This document shows positions 22,266 to 29,900 of a DNA stretch of 32,438 nt, piece by piece (position 1 is the first letter of the stretch; every line of letters starts with the position of its first letter). The translations under genes and the position numbers were made by a program. The DNA is taken from assembly GCA_964580215.1 (NCBI GenBank), contig CAZOJT010000030.1, forward strand, positions 1 through 32,438. Reading direction: 5' to 3'. Source of the stretch: SM23-73-3 sp964580215 (GTDB lineage Bacteria; Zixibacteria; MSB-5A5; SM1-73). The notes beneath the pieces are model-generated. The model did not search any database. It saw only the letters and a program-made list of their open reading frames with translations, and was not told the origin of the DNA.

Positions 22266-22271
22266 TTAGAA
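22139..22271 (+). other. attC-like recombination site
   Basis: The left end reads TAAC-TA-TGCGTG-AAC; the right end, reverse-complemented, reads TAAC-AGG-TGCGTG-GCGAAC, so paired R and L boxes are present 133 bases apart, within the known attC size range. The left box overlaps the stop codon region of the cassette gene. Confidence 0.45.
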
Positions 22272-22283
22272 AGCGGCGGGTGG

Positions 22284-22306
22284 CCCGGTCTGCTTGTCAG
22301 ACCGGG
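22284..22306 (+). repeat. Hairpin CCCGGTCTG/CAGACCGGG
   Basis: Perfect 9-bp stem with CTTGT loop, 13 bases after the attC-like site. It may be a terminator for cassette transcripts, but no T-run follows. Confidence 0.5.
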
Positions 22307-22401
22307 TATATCCCGAAGTCTCTCTTACCTCAAATAGCAAATTCACTACAACTTTTATGGTGAAAAGGATAGCTCCGCTGTTTATGGGGAGGTACTATAA
22401 A

Positions 22402-22431
22402 CGAAAAGGTCCGGGACCCTTTCGCTTTTTT
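22402..22431 (+). terminator. Intrinsic terminator
   Basis: CGAAAAGGT and ACCCTTTCG arms (one mismatch) followed by CTTTTTT. It closes transcription from the cassette region before the gene at 22556. Confidence 0.65.
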
Positions 22432-22478
22432 GAGCTTCTCCGAGCCGTACCCTTATTGCTTTATTTGCAGTCAATGTA

Positions 22479-22532
22479 ACTTTGAACTTTGAACTCTAAA
22501 CTCTAAACCTTGAACCTTGAACCTTGAACCTC
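22479..22532 (+). repeat. Heptanucleotide array, seven units plus a partial
   Basis: ACTTTGA twice, ACTCTAA twice, ACCTTGA three times, then ACCTC, all contiguous. It ends 24 bases before the start at 22556. Confidence 0.8.
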
Positions 22533-22555
22533 TTTCCCGTAGGAGGCTACTCTAC

Positions 22556-23140
22556 ATGAACCATTCAACTGATCTAGACCCTGAGTCTAATCGAAAGGCC
22601 GACTCTGAGTCAAGTCGAAGCGAAGACTCCAGGTATTTGAAGTTCATTGAACTGTTGATCGACAAGAGTATTAAAAGACTGCAAAGCAAATCCTATAAGC
22701 CGAAAATCCAGGATGCCTTAAGAGCTATCCGGCTTAAGGACAAAGCATTCCAAACCTCGGAAGCCGAAAAATTCTTCTGGCAGGAAATAGAAGCCATAAG
22801 AAATGAGGAATTACCAAAACTCTATCCCGAAACCGAACCCCTCGACCTCGAATCTCAAATCACCAATACTATCGCAGGATTAAAATACCTCGTAACAAAT
22901 GGTATTCTTCCGGTTAAAACCATCACCGATACTTTCAACCAGAACAGATCCAAAGAAAGTCAGCTCACTTACTCCCGCCTTGGTAGGCTCCTGTCCACCA
23001 TGGGCTTTAGAAAGGCAAAAACACCCAACGGGTGCTCCGCCATCCTCTGGAACGACCAGCTACTTACTCAGGATGCAGATAAAAATATCCACAATTCGTT
23101 GCAGGAGAACGAACTGGAGGAAAAGTTGAGGAAAAATTAA
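22556..23140 (+). CDS. Hypothetical protein, possible winged-helix C-terminus
   Basis: 194 residues from ATG 22556 with AGGAGG nine bases upstream; the in-frame start at 22517 would begin inside the heptad array. The first 40 residues are Ser/Asp/Glu-rich and likely disordered. The middle is helical and charged. The segment from about 118 to 170 (TIAGLKYLVTNGILPVKTITDTFNQNR then LTYSRLGRLLSTMGFRKAKT..GCSAILWN) has the helix-helix-strand pattern of winged-helix DNA-binding or replication-associated domains. No family assigned. It converges on rtcB with an 86-base gap that contains a GC-rich hairpin but no clear terminator. Confidence 0.6.
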   Translation: MNHSTDLDPESNRKADSESSRSEDSRYLKFIELLIDKSIKRLQSKSYKPKIQDALRAIRLKDKAFQTSEAEKFFWQEIEAIRNEELPKLYPETEPLDLESQITNTIAGLKYLVTNGILPVKTITDTFNQNRSKESQLTYSRLGRLLSTMGFRKAKTPNGCSAILWNDQLLTQDADKNIHNSLQENELEEKLRKN

Positions 23141-23226
23141 AATAACCACCAGATGCACCAGAAGCACCAGTGCCGCCGGTCGAACCGGGGTCCACCGCCG
23201 CTCGCAGTAGGTTAGCTCCTCTTTCT

Positions 23227-24672
23227 CTAACCCTTGATGTTTCCCAGAGGTCTTAATTGGATAACCTTTTTGGAGATACCTAAACTATCAACCGTCCTGA
23301 CCACCTCGTCTATGTTCTTATAAGCGAACCCTGCTTCTTCAGCCAATCCTGACATGGAGACCGCTCGAATTACCATGCCCCTCTCAGTCATCTTCTGTCT
23401 TAATTCAGTCCCTCTCACCTTTCTTTTGGCTGCCGTTCGAGACATGACTCTTCCTGCGCCATGGCAGGTGGAGCCGAACGTCATCTCAAATGCCTTTTGG
23501 GTGCCTGCCAGAAGGTATGAGTTGGTTTCCATGGATCCGCCCACTATCACCGGCTGTCCCACCTCCCGGTATATTTCAGTCACAGCCGGATGGTGAGGTG
23601 GAAAGGAGCGGGTGGCACCTTTGCGATGAACAATAACTTCCTTTTCCTCTCCGTCGATATTATGCTTTTCAATCTTAGCAATATTGTGAGCCACATCATA
23701 GATGATGTGCATCCCCAACTCTTTGGCATCCTTTCCGAACACCTGGCTGAATGCTTCCCTGATTCGGTGAGTGATCACCTGCCGATTGGCAAAGGCAGAG
23801 TTGGCGGCGCAGACCATGGCTCCAAAATAATCCTGTCCCTCCGGCGAATTGAAGGGCGCACAAGCCAGCTCCCTGTCCAGTATCTTCAGCCCGTATTTTT
23901 TCATGGCGCTCAAAAATATCTGAAGATAATCCGTGGCAATCTGGTGACCGAATCCACGGGAGCCGCAATGCACCATGACGAAGATCTGATTTGGTTTGTT
24001 GATCCCATAAACTTTGGCTATTTCCGGATCGTAGATCTGATCGGTGAGTCCAACCTGTATCTCCAGATAGTGATTCCCCGATCCTAAAGTGCCCAACTGA
24101 CTGATTCCACGGGAGATAGCCTTCTGGCTCACCTTAGATGGATTGGCACCCGGCATATGTCCTCCCTCCTCGATTCTATCCCGGTCCTCTTGCCAGCCGT
24201 ATCCATTTTCGATGCACCAATCCACCCCCTTGATCATAACTTGCTTGAAGGTATCGGAATTCAATCTGACGAGTCCTTTGCATCCCACCCCCGCTGGAAC
24301 CAGCTTGAAAAGGGTATCCATTAAAGCGTTCATCTTTGGCTTGACCTCTTCTAAGGTTAGATCTGTGCGGATCGATCTGACGCCACAGTTGATATCAAAT
24401 CCGATTCCGCCGGGGGAGATCACCCCATCTTTGGTGGAAAAGGCAGCTACTCCGCCGATGGGAAACCCGTAGCCCCAATGTCCATCTGGCATGCACATGG
24501 CATACTTCTGAATTCCAGGAAGAGTTGCCACGTTGGTTATCTGATCGAATACTCCTTTATCCATTATTTGCATCAACTTCTCCGAAGCTAAAATTCTTGC
24601 CGGAACCCTCATCCCCTCTTTTTCACTTGTAGGAACTTCCCATATACCATCTTGAATTTTTTTTATCTGCAT
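23227..24672 (-). CDS. rtcB: RNA-splicing ligase RtcB (3'-phosphate/5'-OH RNA ligase)
   Basis: 481 residues, the length of the archaeal-type enzyme. AGAGGTGAT precedes ATG 24672. Metal and GTP site motifs are intact: GGIGFDINCGVRS, LGSGNHYLEIQ, MVHCGSRGFGHQ, YDVAHN, HRKGATRSFPP and STCHGAGRVMSR, with the guanylylated His at residue 404. It seals RNA ends carrying 2',3'-cyclic phosphate and 5'-OH, with Mn and GTP. Archease, its activator, is encoded immediately upstream in the same direction (128-base gap holding two heptad arrays). In bacteria RtcB mostly repairs cleaved tRNA or rRNA, for example after toxin RNases such as HEPN proteins. Confidence 0.96.
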   Translation of the reverse strand: MQIKKIQDGIWEVPTSEKEGMRVPARILASEKLMQIMDKGVFDQITNVATLPGIQKYAMCMPDGHWGYGFPIGGVAAFSTKDGVISPGGIGFDINCGVRSIRTDLTLEEVKPKMNALMDTLFKLVPAGVGCKGLVRLNSDTFKQVMIKGVDWCIENGYGWQEDRDRIEEGGHMPGANPSKVSQKAISRGISQLGTLGSGNHYLEIQVGLTDQIYDPEIAKVYGINKPNQIFVMVHCGSRGFGHQIATDYLQIFLSAMKKYGLKILDRELACAPFNSPEGQDYFGAMVCAANSAFANRQVITHRIREAFSQVFGKDAKELGMHIIYDVAHNIAKIEKHNIDGEEKEVIVHRKGATRSFPPHHPAVTEIYREVGQPVIVGGSMETNSYLLAGTQKAFEMTFGSTCHGAGRVMSRTAAKRKVRGTELRQKMTERGMVIRAVSMSGLAEEAGFAYKNIDEVVRTVDSLGISKKVIQLRPLGNIKG

Positions 24673-24692
24673 GGTATCACCTCTTTTGAAAT

Positions 24693-24720
24693 CGTCCGCC
24701 GTCCACGGTCCGCTGTCTAC
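24693..24720 (-). repeat. Heptanucleotide array, four units, upstream of rtcB
   Basis: On the minus strand: GTAGACA, GCGGACC, GTGGACG, GCGGACG, contiguous, 20 bases before the rtcB start. GTAGACA is the same unit as in the 10492 array. Confidence 0.7.
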
Positions 24721-24771
24721 CGCAAAACCGTTTTATTAGGTTCACTCAGAAGCAAAAACTCAAGTTCTTTT

Positions 24772-24799
24772 CTGGACCCTGGCGACTGGAACCTGGACA
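24772..24799 (+). repeat. Heptanucleotide array, four units, between archease and rtcB
   Basis: CTGGACC, CTGGCGA, CTGGAAC, CTGGACA on the plus strand, ending just past the archease stop at 24801. Opposite orientation to the array at 24693. Confidence 0.65.
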
Positions 24800-24800
24800 C

Positions 24801-25229
24801 TTATATATCTAAGATCACCTTGGCGGTCCATTTGTTAGCGATCCTTTTCACCTCCAGAAGATGATAGGTGACCGCCTTCACATCCACCCTCACTCTATGT
24901 TTTTTCTGATCTACTGGTTCACCCCATATTGAAGCGGCGAGTCTGTAACCATCCTTCTTCTGGATATTTATATCAAATTTGCTAAAGAGCATGGACTTTA
25001 CGTCTTTTAAATATATCAGCTCTGCCAGCCAATCAAATAACAGCTCATCCAGACTTTGCCCAACCAGCTCCACATCCTCTTTGCATTTATGTTCAATGGT
25101 TTTGGTATCCGCCATCACCTCGAAAGTTGCTTGTGCGCAGATTTGAAACAACTCCGCTAAGCTTTCCGCCTCAGCTTGAAAAGCCGCATCGGCGATAGCC
25201 ACGTCATCCAGAAATCGATATTTGCCCAT
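24801..25229 (-). CDS. Archease (RtcB activator)
   Basis: 142 residues, the usual archease length, ending VILDI; the family's metal site uses an Asp near the N-terminus, the penultimate Asp and the C-terminal carboxylate, here Asp14, Asp141 and Ile142. Other motifs: DELLFDWLAELIYL, KAVTYHLLEV and the final strand. The usual N-terminal HTAD motif is changed to AIAD, so the His is lost and the Asp kept. Archease speeds RtcB guanylylation and turnover. Gene order fits: it directly precedes rtcB. Weak ribosome site (AGAGGGGAT, about 12 bases from the ATG). Confidence 0.9.
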   Translation of the reverse strand: MGKYRFLDDVAIADAAFQAEAESLAELFQICAQATFEVMADTKTIEHKCKEDVELVGQSLDELLFDWLAELIYLKDVKSMLFSKFDINIQKKDGYRLAASIWGEPVDQKKHRVRVDVKAVTYHLLEVKRIANKWTAKVILDI

Positions 25230-25272
25230 ATTTAGAAAATCATCCCCTCTTCTGTCTCATCTTTATACGTCT

Positions 25273-25488
25273 TCACTCCGCCACACGTTTTCGCTTCTTT
25301 CTCTCAGACCATGCCAGGGAAATCCATCCAAAAATCAGACCTAAAGCAAAAACCAAAAGGATCAAAACCGATCGGGACATTATCCAGGACCAGAACAGGA
25401 ACTTTACCTGCAATGGAGCTTTATTCTGAATTACAAAAATGACAAGAAGAATCACCACCACCAGGATTATTATGAAACGAGCACTCAT
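25273..25488 (-). CDS. LapA-domain (DUF1049) membrane protein
   Basis: 71 residues with two membrane helices: residues 4-22 (FIIILVVVILLVIFVIQN) and 39-62 (SVLILLVFALGLIFGWISLA). The sequence FVIQNKAPLQVKFLFWSW between them and the basic WSERKKRKR end are typical of the LapA family, implicated in envelope (LPS) assembly in proteobacteria. No Shine-Dalgarno is seen before ATG 25488; instead an A-rich stretch and a folded leader (25506-25602) precede it. It lies 43 bases upstream of archease, likely co-transcribed. Confidence 0.8.
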   Translation of the reverse strand: MSARFIIILVVVILLVIFVIQNKAPLQVKFLFWSWIMSRSVLILLVFALGLIFGWISLAWSERKKRKRVAE

Positions 25489-25505
25489 ATTTTTTTTGGG
25501 ACTTG

Positions 25506-25602
25506 CCGCTAAAATTTCGGTGTTTTTCGAAAGACCTCATAATAAAGTGCGCCGAAGGCGAAACATGTCATCCTTTGCTCGTATCGGCGCACTTCTTAGC
25601 GG
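25506..25602 (-). ncRNA. Structured leader before the lapA-like gene
   Basis: Outer arms CCGCTAA (minus strand 25602-25596) and TTAGCGG (25512-25506), and inner arms AAGTGCGCCGA (25594-25584) and TCGGCGCACTT (25555-25545). A weak GGTCTTTCGAAAAACACC hairpin fills the rest, giving a three-way-junction shape ending 17 bases before the ATG. No known riboswitch class recognised. It may instead be the end structure of the ferredoxin transcript; a run of A follows the ferredoxin stop. Confidence 0.45.
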
Positions 25603-25617
25603 GATAATTTTTTTGTG

Positions 25618-25806
25618 TTAAGTTGCTTTCTCAATGCATTCAACCGGGCAAATTGCCACACACTTAGATCCCCCCTCTATGCCTTCGCATTCATTGCATA
25701 TGTCCGGATCGATCACGTATATGTCACCTTCGCTGATTGCTGATTGAGGGCACTCTGGAAGGCAAAGTCCACAAGCAGTGCACTCATCCGTGATCCTCAT
25801 TGCCAT
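25618..25806 (-). CDS. 2[4Fe-4S] ferredoxin (YfhL-like)
   Basis: 62 residues from ATG 25806, with GGAGGTGAATTCT upstream; the frame is open further 5' but that part contains the promoter. Cluster motifs: CTACGLCLPECP (residues 11-22) and CNECEG...SKCVAICPVECI, the second with the 8-residue insertion seen in YfhL/Allochromatium-type ferredoxins, which have low redox potential. A small soluble electron carrier. First gene of the minus-strand run toward rtcB. Confidence 0.92.
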   Translation of the reverse strand: MAMRITDECTACGLCLPECPQSAISEGDIYVIDPDICNECEGIEGGSKCVAICPVECIEKAT

Positions 25807-25859
25807 AGAATTCACCTCCTCCCAGGATGTTTTTTCTTTCTGGCTATTTTGCCTTGGAT

Positions 25860-25889
25860 AATATATAAAACCAGCAATATGATTGTCAA
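25860..25889 (-). promoter_or_regulatory. Promoter of the ferredoxin gene
   Basis: Perfect TTGACA (25889-25884), 18-base spacer, TATATT (25865-25860). Transcript start near 25853, 47 bases before the ATG. Confidence 0.65.
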
Positions 25890-25999
25890 TCATTATTTCG
25901 GGAAAGTTTTGCGTCCACTGATTGGGACAGCTTGGGACGCAACGAACCTCTGATGATATTAAAAAGTCTACTTTTTGTGGGTTGGTCTAAATAGAGGAA

Positions 26000-26064
26000 G
26001 AGGGTGTGCTTCGGTTAGGGTAGAGGGGGGCTAGGAACTACCCAAAGCTACAGGGCACACCCTC
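26000..26064. ncRNA. Two-stem structured element with G-rich loop
   Basis: Outer 10-bp perfect stem GAGGGTGTGC/GCACACCCTC, inner 6-bp stem GGGTAG/CTACCC, apical loop AGGGGGGCTAGGAA (plus-strand view). It stands alone in the gap between ferredoxin and the response regulator (25890-26250), where no gene is seen. Direction unknown. It could be a small RNA, a leader element or a protein site. Confidence 0.45.
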
Positions 26065-26250
26065 GAGATGGAATCAAATTTGTAATCTTAATATACTTAC
26101 CTCTATTAGCTTGGCAATTAGTAATTCACCCTATTTTGTCATGAGAATGGTTCGATCTAAATCTGAATCCCTCTCACTCTCCCACAGAAGATTATCCATC
26201 AGGGGAAATGGATTCAGCAACTGACAGGTTGGTTGAAAGCGCGGGAATTC

Positions 26251-26910
26251 TCATACGTTCAAATCAACCAATCCCTTTTGAATAGCATATTTCACCAGCT
26301 TGGCGATCTCATGGATATTCAGTTTCTGCATGATGTGTGCCCTATGTGCCTCCACCGTCTTCACGCTGATGAAGAGTGACTTGGCCACCTCCCGGTTGGT
26401 ATATCCCTCGGCGATCAGTTGCAACACCTCCCTTTCCCTGTCAGTTAACAGATCGAAGGGGGTTTCGGTTTTGCCCGTCTCCATCTTGCGCAGATAGGCA
26501 TCTATCAGGGTCTTGGAGATGGAAGGGCTTAAGACAGATTTATCCTGATGGATAGAGCGAATGGCAGAGACCAACTCCTCCACCGCTCCTTCCTTCAGGA
26601 TATATCCGGAGGCACCAGCCTGGAATGACTGAAGAACGTATTCTTCATTTTTGTGCATGGTCAACATTATCACCTTGACGTCGGGCAATACCTTCTTTAT
26701 TTGTTTGGTTGCCTCCAGCCCGTTGAGGTTGGCCATGGCAATATCCATGAGGATCACATCCGGCTTCAACTCAGTTGCCTTTTTCACTGCCTCCCGTCCG
26801 TCTGCGGCTTCACCCACCACCTGCAGGTCCGGCTCTTCCTCCAACAGCTTTTTGATTCCCTGACGAAAGATCTTATGATCGTCAGCCACCAGTAATTTGA
26901 CCTTCTTCAT
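26251..26910 (-). CDS. NarL/FixJ-family response regulator
   Basis: 219 residues. Receiver domain 1-120: acidic pair Asp10-Asp11, phospho-acceptor Asp56 (VILMDIAMA), Thr in MLTMH, Lys in YILKEGA. LuxR-type helix-turn-helix 150-210: LTDREREVLQLIAEGYTNREVAKSLFISVKTVEAHRAHIMQKL. Its start lies 29 bases inside the 3' end of the kinase gene (stop at 26882), so the two are translationally coupled and surely partners. The target promoters are not evident. Confidence 0.95.
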   Translation of the reverse strand: MKKVKLLVADDHKIFRQGIKKLLEEEPDLQVVGEAADGREAVKKATELKPDVILMDIAMANLNGLEATKQIKKVLPDVKVIMLTMHKNEEYVLQSFQAGASGYILKEGAVEELVSAIRSIHQDKSVLSPSISKTLIDAYLRKMETGKTETPFDLLTDREREVLQLIAEGYTNREVAKSLFISVKTVEAHRAHIMQKLNIHEIAKLVKYAIQKGLVDLNV

Positions 26911-29900
26911 GTTTCACCTCCGAAAAAGGAATGTTTATGTTTACTCTGGTTCCTTTCCTTGGGCGGGAGATAATCTCAAAACTCCCTCCAAGAAGATTGA
27001 CTCTTTCCTTTGTGTTAAGAAGTCCCATGCCTCTGGGAGCGGATAGAAACTTGCTGGTGTCAAATCCTACGCCATTGTCTCTCACAGACAAAATAGCGGT
27101 ACAATTCCTTAGGGATATTGACACAGATGCCTCGGTAGCTTGAGCGTGTTTGGAAACATTGGTCAAAGCCTCTTGGATTATGCGATAAAGGGTAATCTCC
27201 ACCTCCGCGGGGAATCGATATTTTGGGTCCTTAGCTTTTAAAGAGACTTTGATATTTGATCTTCTGTTGTAATTTTCTATGTACCATTTTAAGGTGGGAA
27301 TCAGTCCAAAATCGTCCAACATGCTGGGTCTCAAATCGAAGGTTAACGTGCGTATGTCATCAATGGTCTGACCCAGGAGTTTTTCCGTGTCAAGCAACCA
27401 GTCTTCAATTCCTTCCAGCTTCTGAGGCTTTGAGCTTAAATTTCTTTTAATTCTATCCAGATTCATCTTCATGGACTGAAGCATCTGACCCACCTCATCA
27501 TGAAGCTCTTGCGCAATCCGTTTTCGCTCATTCTCCTGAACTTTCATCAACTGGGAAGACAGCTCTTTTAAATCCCTGGTGTGTTTTTTGATCACCTGCA
27601 AGAGCCGAGCATTCTCAATGGCAACCGCAATCTGATTAGCCATGGTCTGAACTAACTTGGTCTCCTCTTGACTAAAAGTTCTCTGTTTTTTTATGCTGGT
27701 AATGCTCAAAATACCCACCAGTTTCTTACCAAAGAACATGCCGGCTCCCAACACAGATTTTATTCCCACCTTAAGAAAATACTCTCTTGTCTTACCTTTA
27801 GAAGGGATATCAGAAGTATCGTTTATGACGAAAGGCTTTCCCTTTTTTATCGCTTTGGTCATAGCGGGAATATCCCCCCCCAAGAATTTCGTTCTGATTA
27901 ACTTATGAGCATCTGTCTGCTCTTTAGAGAAGAGGCCTTTGATCTCCAACTGGTTGCCGTCCTGGGTGGCAAGCGTTACCGCACACTGTTCCACTCCCAG
28001 AGCCGATCCCACCACCCGACTGGCGACTTTGCTCACCTCATCCAGATCCATAGTTTTGGAAAGTGCCCCGCTGACTTTTAGAAGAATATCCTTCTCCCGG
28101 GTTTGTCTTTTTAGCGCGTCAGCTTGTTCAGTTATCAGAGAATGTTCCTTTTTTAAGTCCTCCATCAGCCTGCAATTCTGCAAAGCTATTGCTATCTGGT
28201 TTGCCATGGTCCGGATCAATCGGACTTCCTCCTCACTGAAGGTTCTGTTTTTTTTCGTCATCCCCACATGAAAGATGCCCAGCATTTTCCTTTCCAAAAA
28301 CATGGGAATGATTAAAGAAGAGGTCATTCCAGCTTTGCGTAGTATCTTTCTTCCTAACTCTGGCACAGGATCAACGCGAACATCTGATATCTGAATGTAT
28401 CTCTGCGTGGAGAGAGTTTGTTTATACGAGGGGAAGAGCTTTTTTGTAATCCTCAGCTTTAAGGAGGGCGCTAAGACTTTTGTCCTTTGAGCGTATACCT
28501 GTACCGCAATCATAGAGTCCATACTGTCGTCTTCGGTCAACAGCACTGCACAGCGATCTGCGTTCAAAGCCTGGGTCATCTTCTCCGCGCCCATCTTAAG
28601 CACCCGGTCGAACTTCAAAGTTTGGGAAAGTGCCGTGCTTGTATTCAGGAGAATATCATATTCTCGAGCTTTTTTGATCTCAGTTAAGTCTGACAGAACA
28701 GCCAGCGTGCCCATGAAACTTCCGTCTTCGTCAAATAGAGGGGCGGCGGAGATATAGAAGTATTTTGGCTTTCCTCTTTTGGTCAAAAGCTTAGCTTCAT
28801 ATTTTGAAAACTCTCCTTTCTTTCTTTTCTGTGTTTCCTTTCTGAACATAACATATTGAGTTTCATCGCAGACATCTTTCAAGTTTTTACCAAAAAGCTC
28901 CTCTTTTTTGTATCCCAGAAGATCGGCGAAAGCCTGATTAACAAATAGAAGATTTTCCTCCGAGTCAGATATGCCGATACCCTCCTGAGCCGTCTCCACC
29001 AGAGTGCGGTATTTTTTTTCCGATCGTTGCAAAGCTTCATGTGCTTCCACCTCCCGGATACGGGCAGCTCCGGCTTCCACCATCATCTCCAATGCTTGAA
29101 TTGTCTCAATATCAGGTCGATAACCGTCAGTGGGAGTGTCCACCGAAAGGTATCCCATGATCTTTCCGGGAAAGTCGCGCAGGGGAACAAACAATTCGTC
29201 GCCTGGTCGCCAATTGCCACCAACTGATTTTCTTCTCTTCTGAGGTATGTGGCGACCACTTTTGATAAAATTCGCACCAGCTTCAGCTATGATGAAGAAG
29301 GAGTCGGAGATGCGGAACTTTTTGCTGGTTACTCGGGCTCTCAGATTTTGGTCTATCGGAGGCGCTTGTCGGGCGTGCTCAACCACATCCGGGGGCAACC
29401 CCACCTGACCGAGGTGAATGATTCGTCTTCCCGGGTCATGCAATGTCATTACGGCACGCTCAAACAGTCCCGAATCACGGACAGTTTCGCAGACCCGGGT
29501 AAGAACGTCGTCAATCCGATCCAGGTTACGGAGATCGGTCAAAAGTCGGGCGCGCTCCCGGGCGATCCGTTCATTTCGAATCAGCGCCTCCTCCGCCCGC
29601 TTGCGATCGGTAATGTCCCAAAAAATGCCTAATATGCCAACAATATTGTTGCTTTTGTCTTTGATAGGTGTTTTAACCGTATGTACAAATACTTTTTGTT
29701 CATCTTGGATATAGGTCTCTTCTATATTTTCTATCTTCCCGGACTTCATAATCCTTTTGTCATCTGCTTCATATTTCTCAGCTAATTTCTTAGGGAAAAA
29801 ATCGTAATCTGTCTTTCCAGTAATTTCATCAGGTTTGATATTTAGATCCTGAGCAAAGTTGTCATTGCAGGATATATAAACTGAATTTTTATTCTTAAAA

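Noticed and set aside
22294..22479. A 61-codon frame before the gene at 22556
   Set aside because: It spans the intrinsic terminator at 22402-22431 and a repeat; no ribosome site.
22479..22532. A CRISPR array or satellite, because of short tandem repeats
   Set aside because: Units are 7 bases with no spacers. No CRISPR array or cas gene is present in the window.
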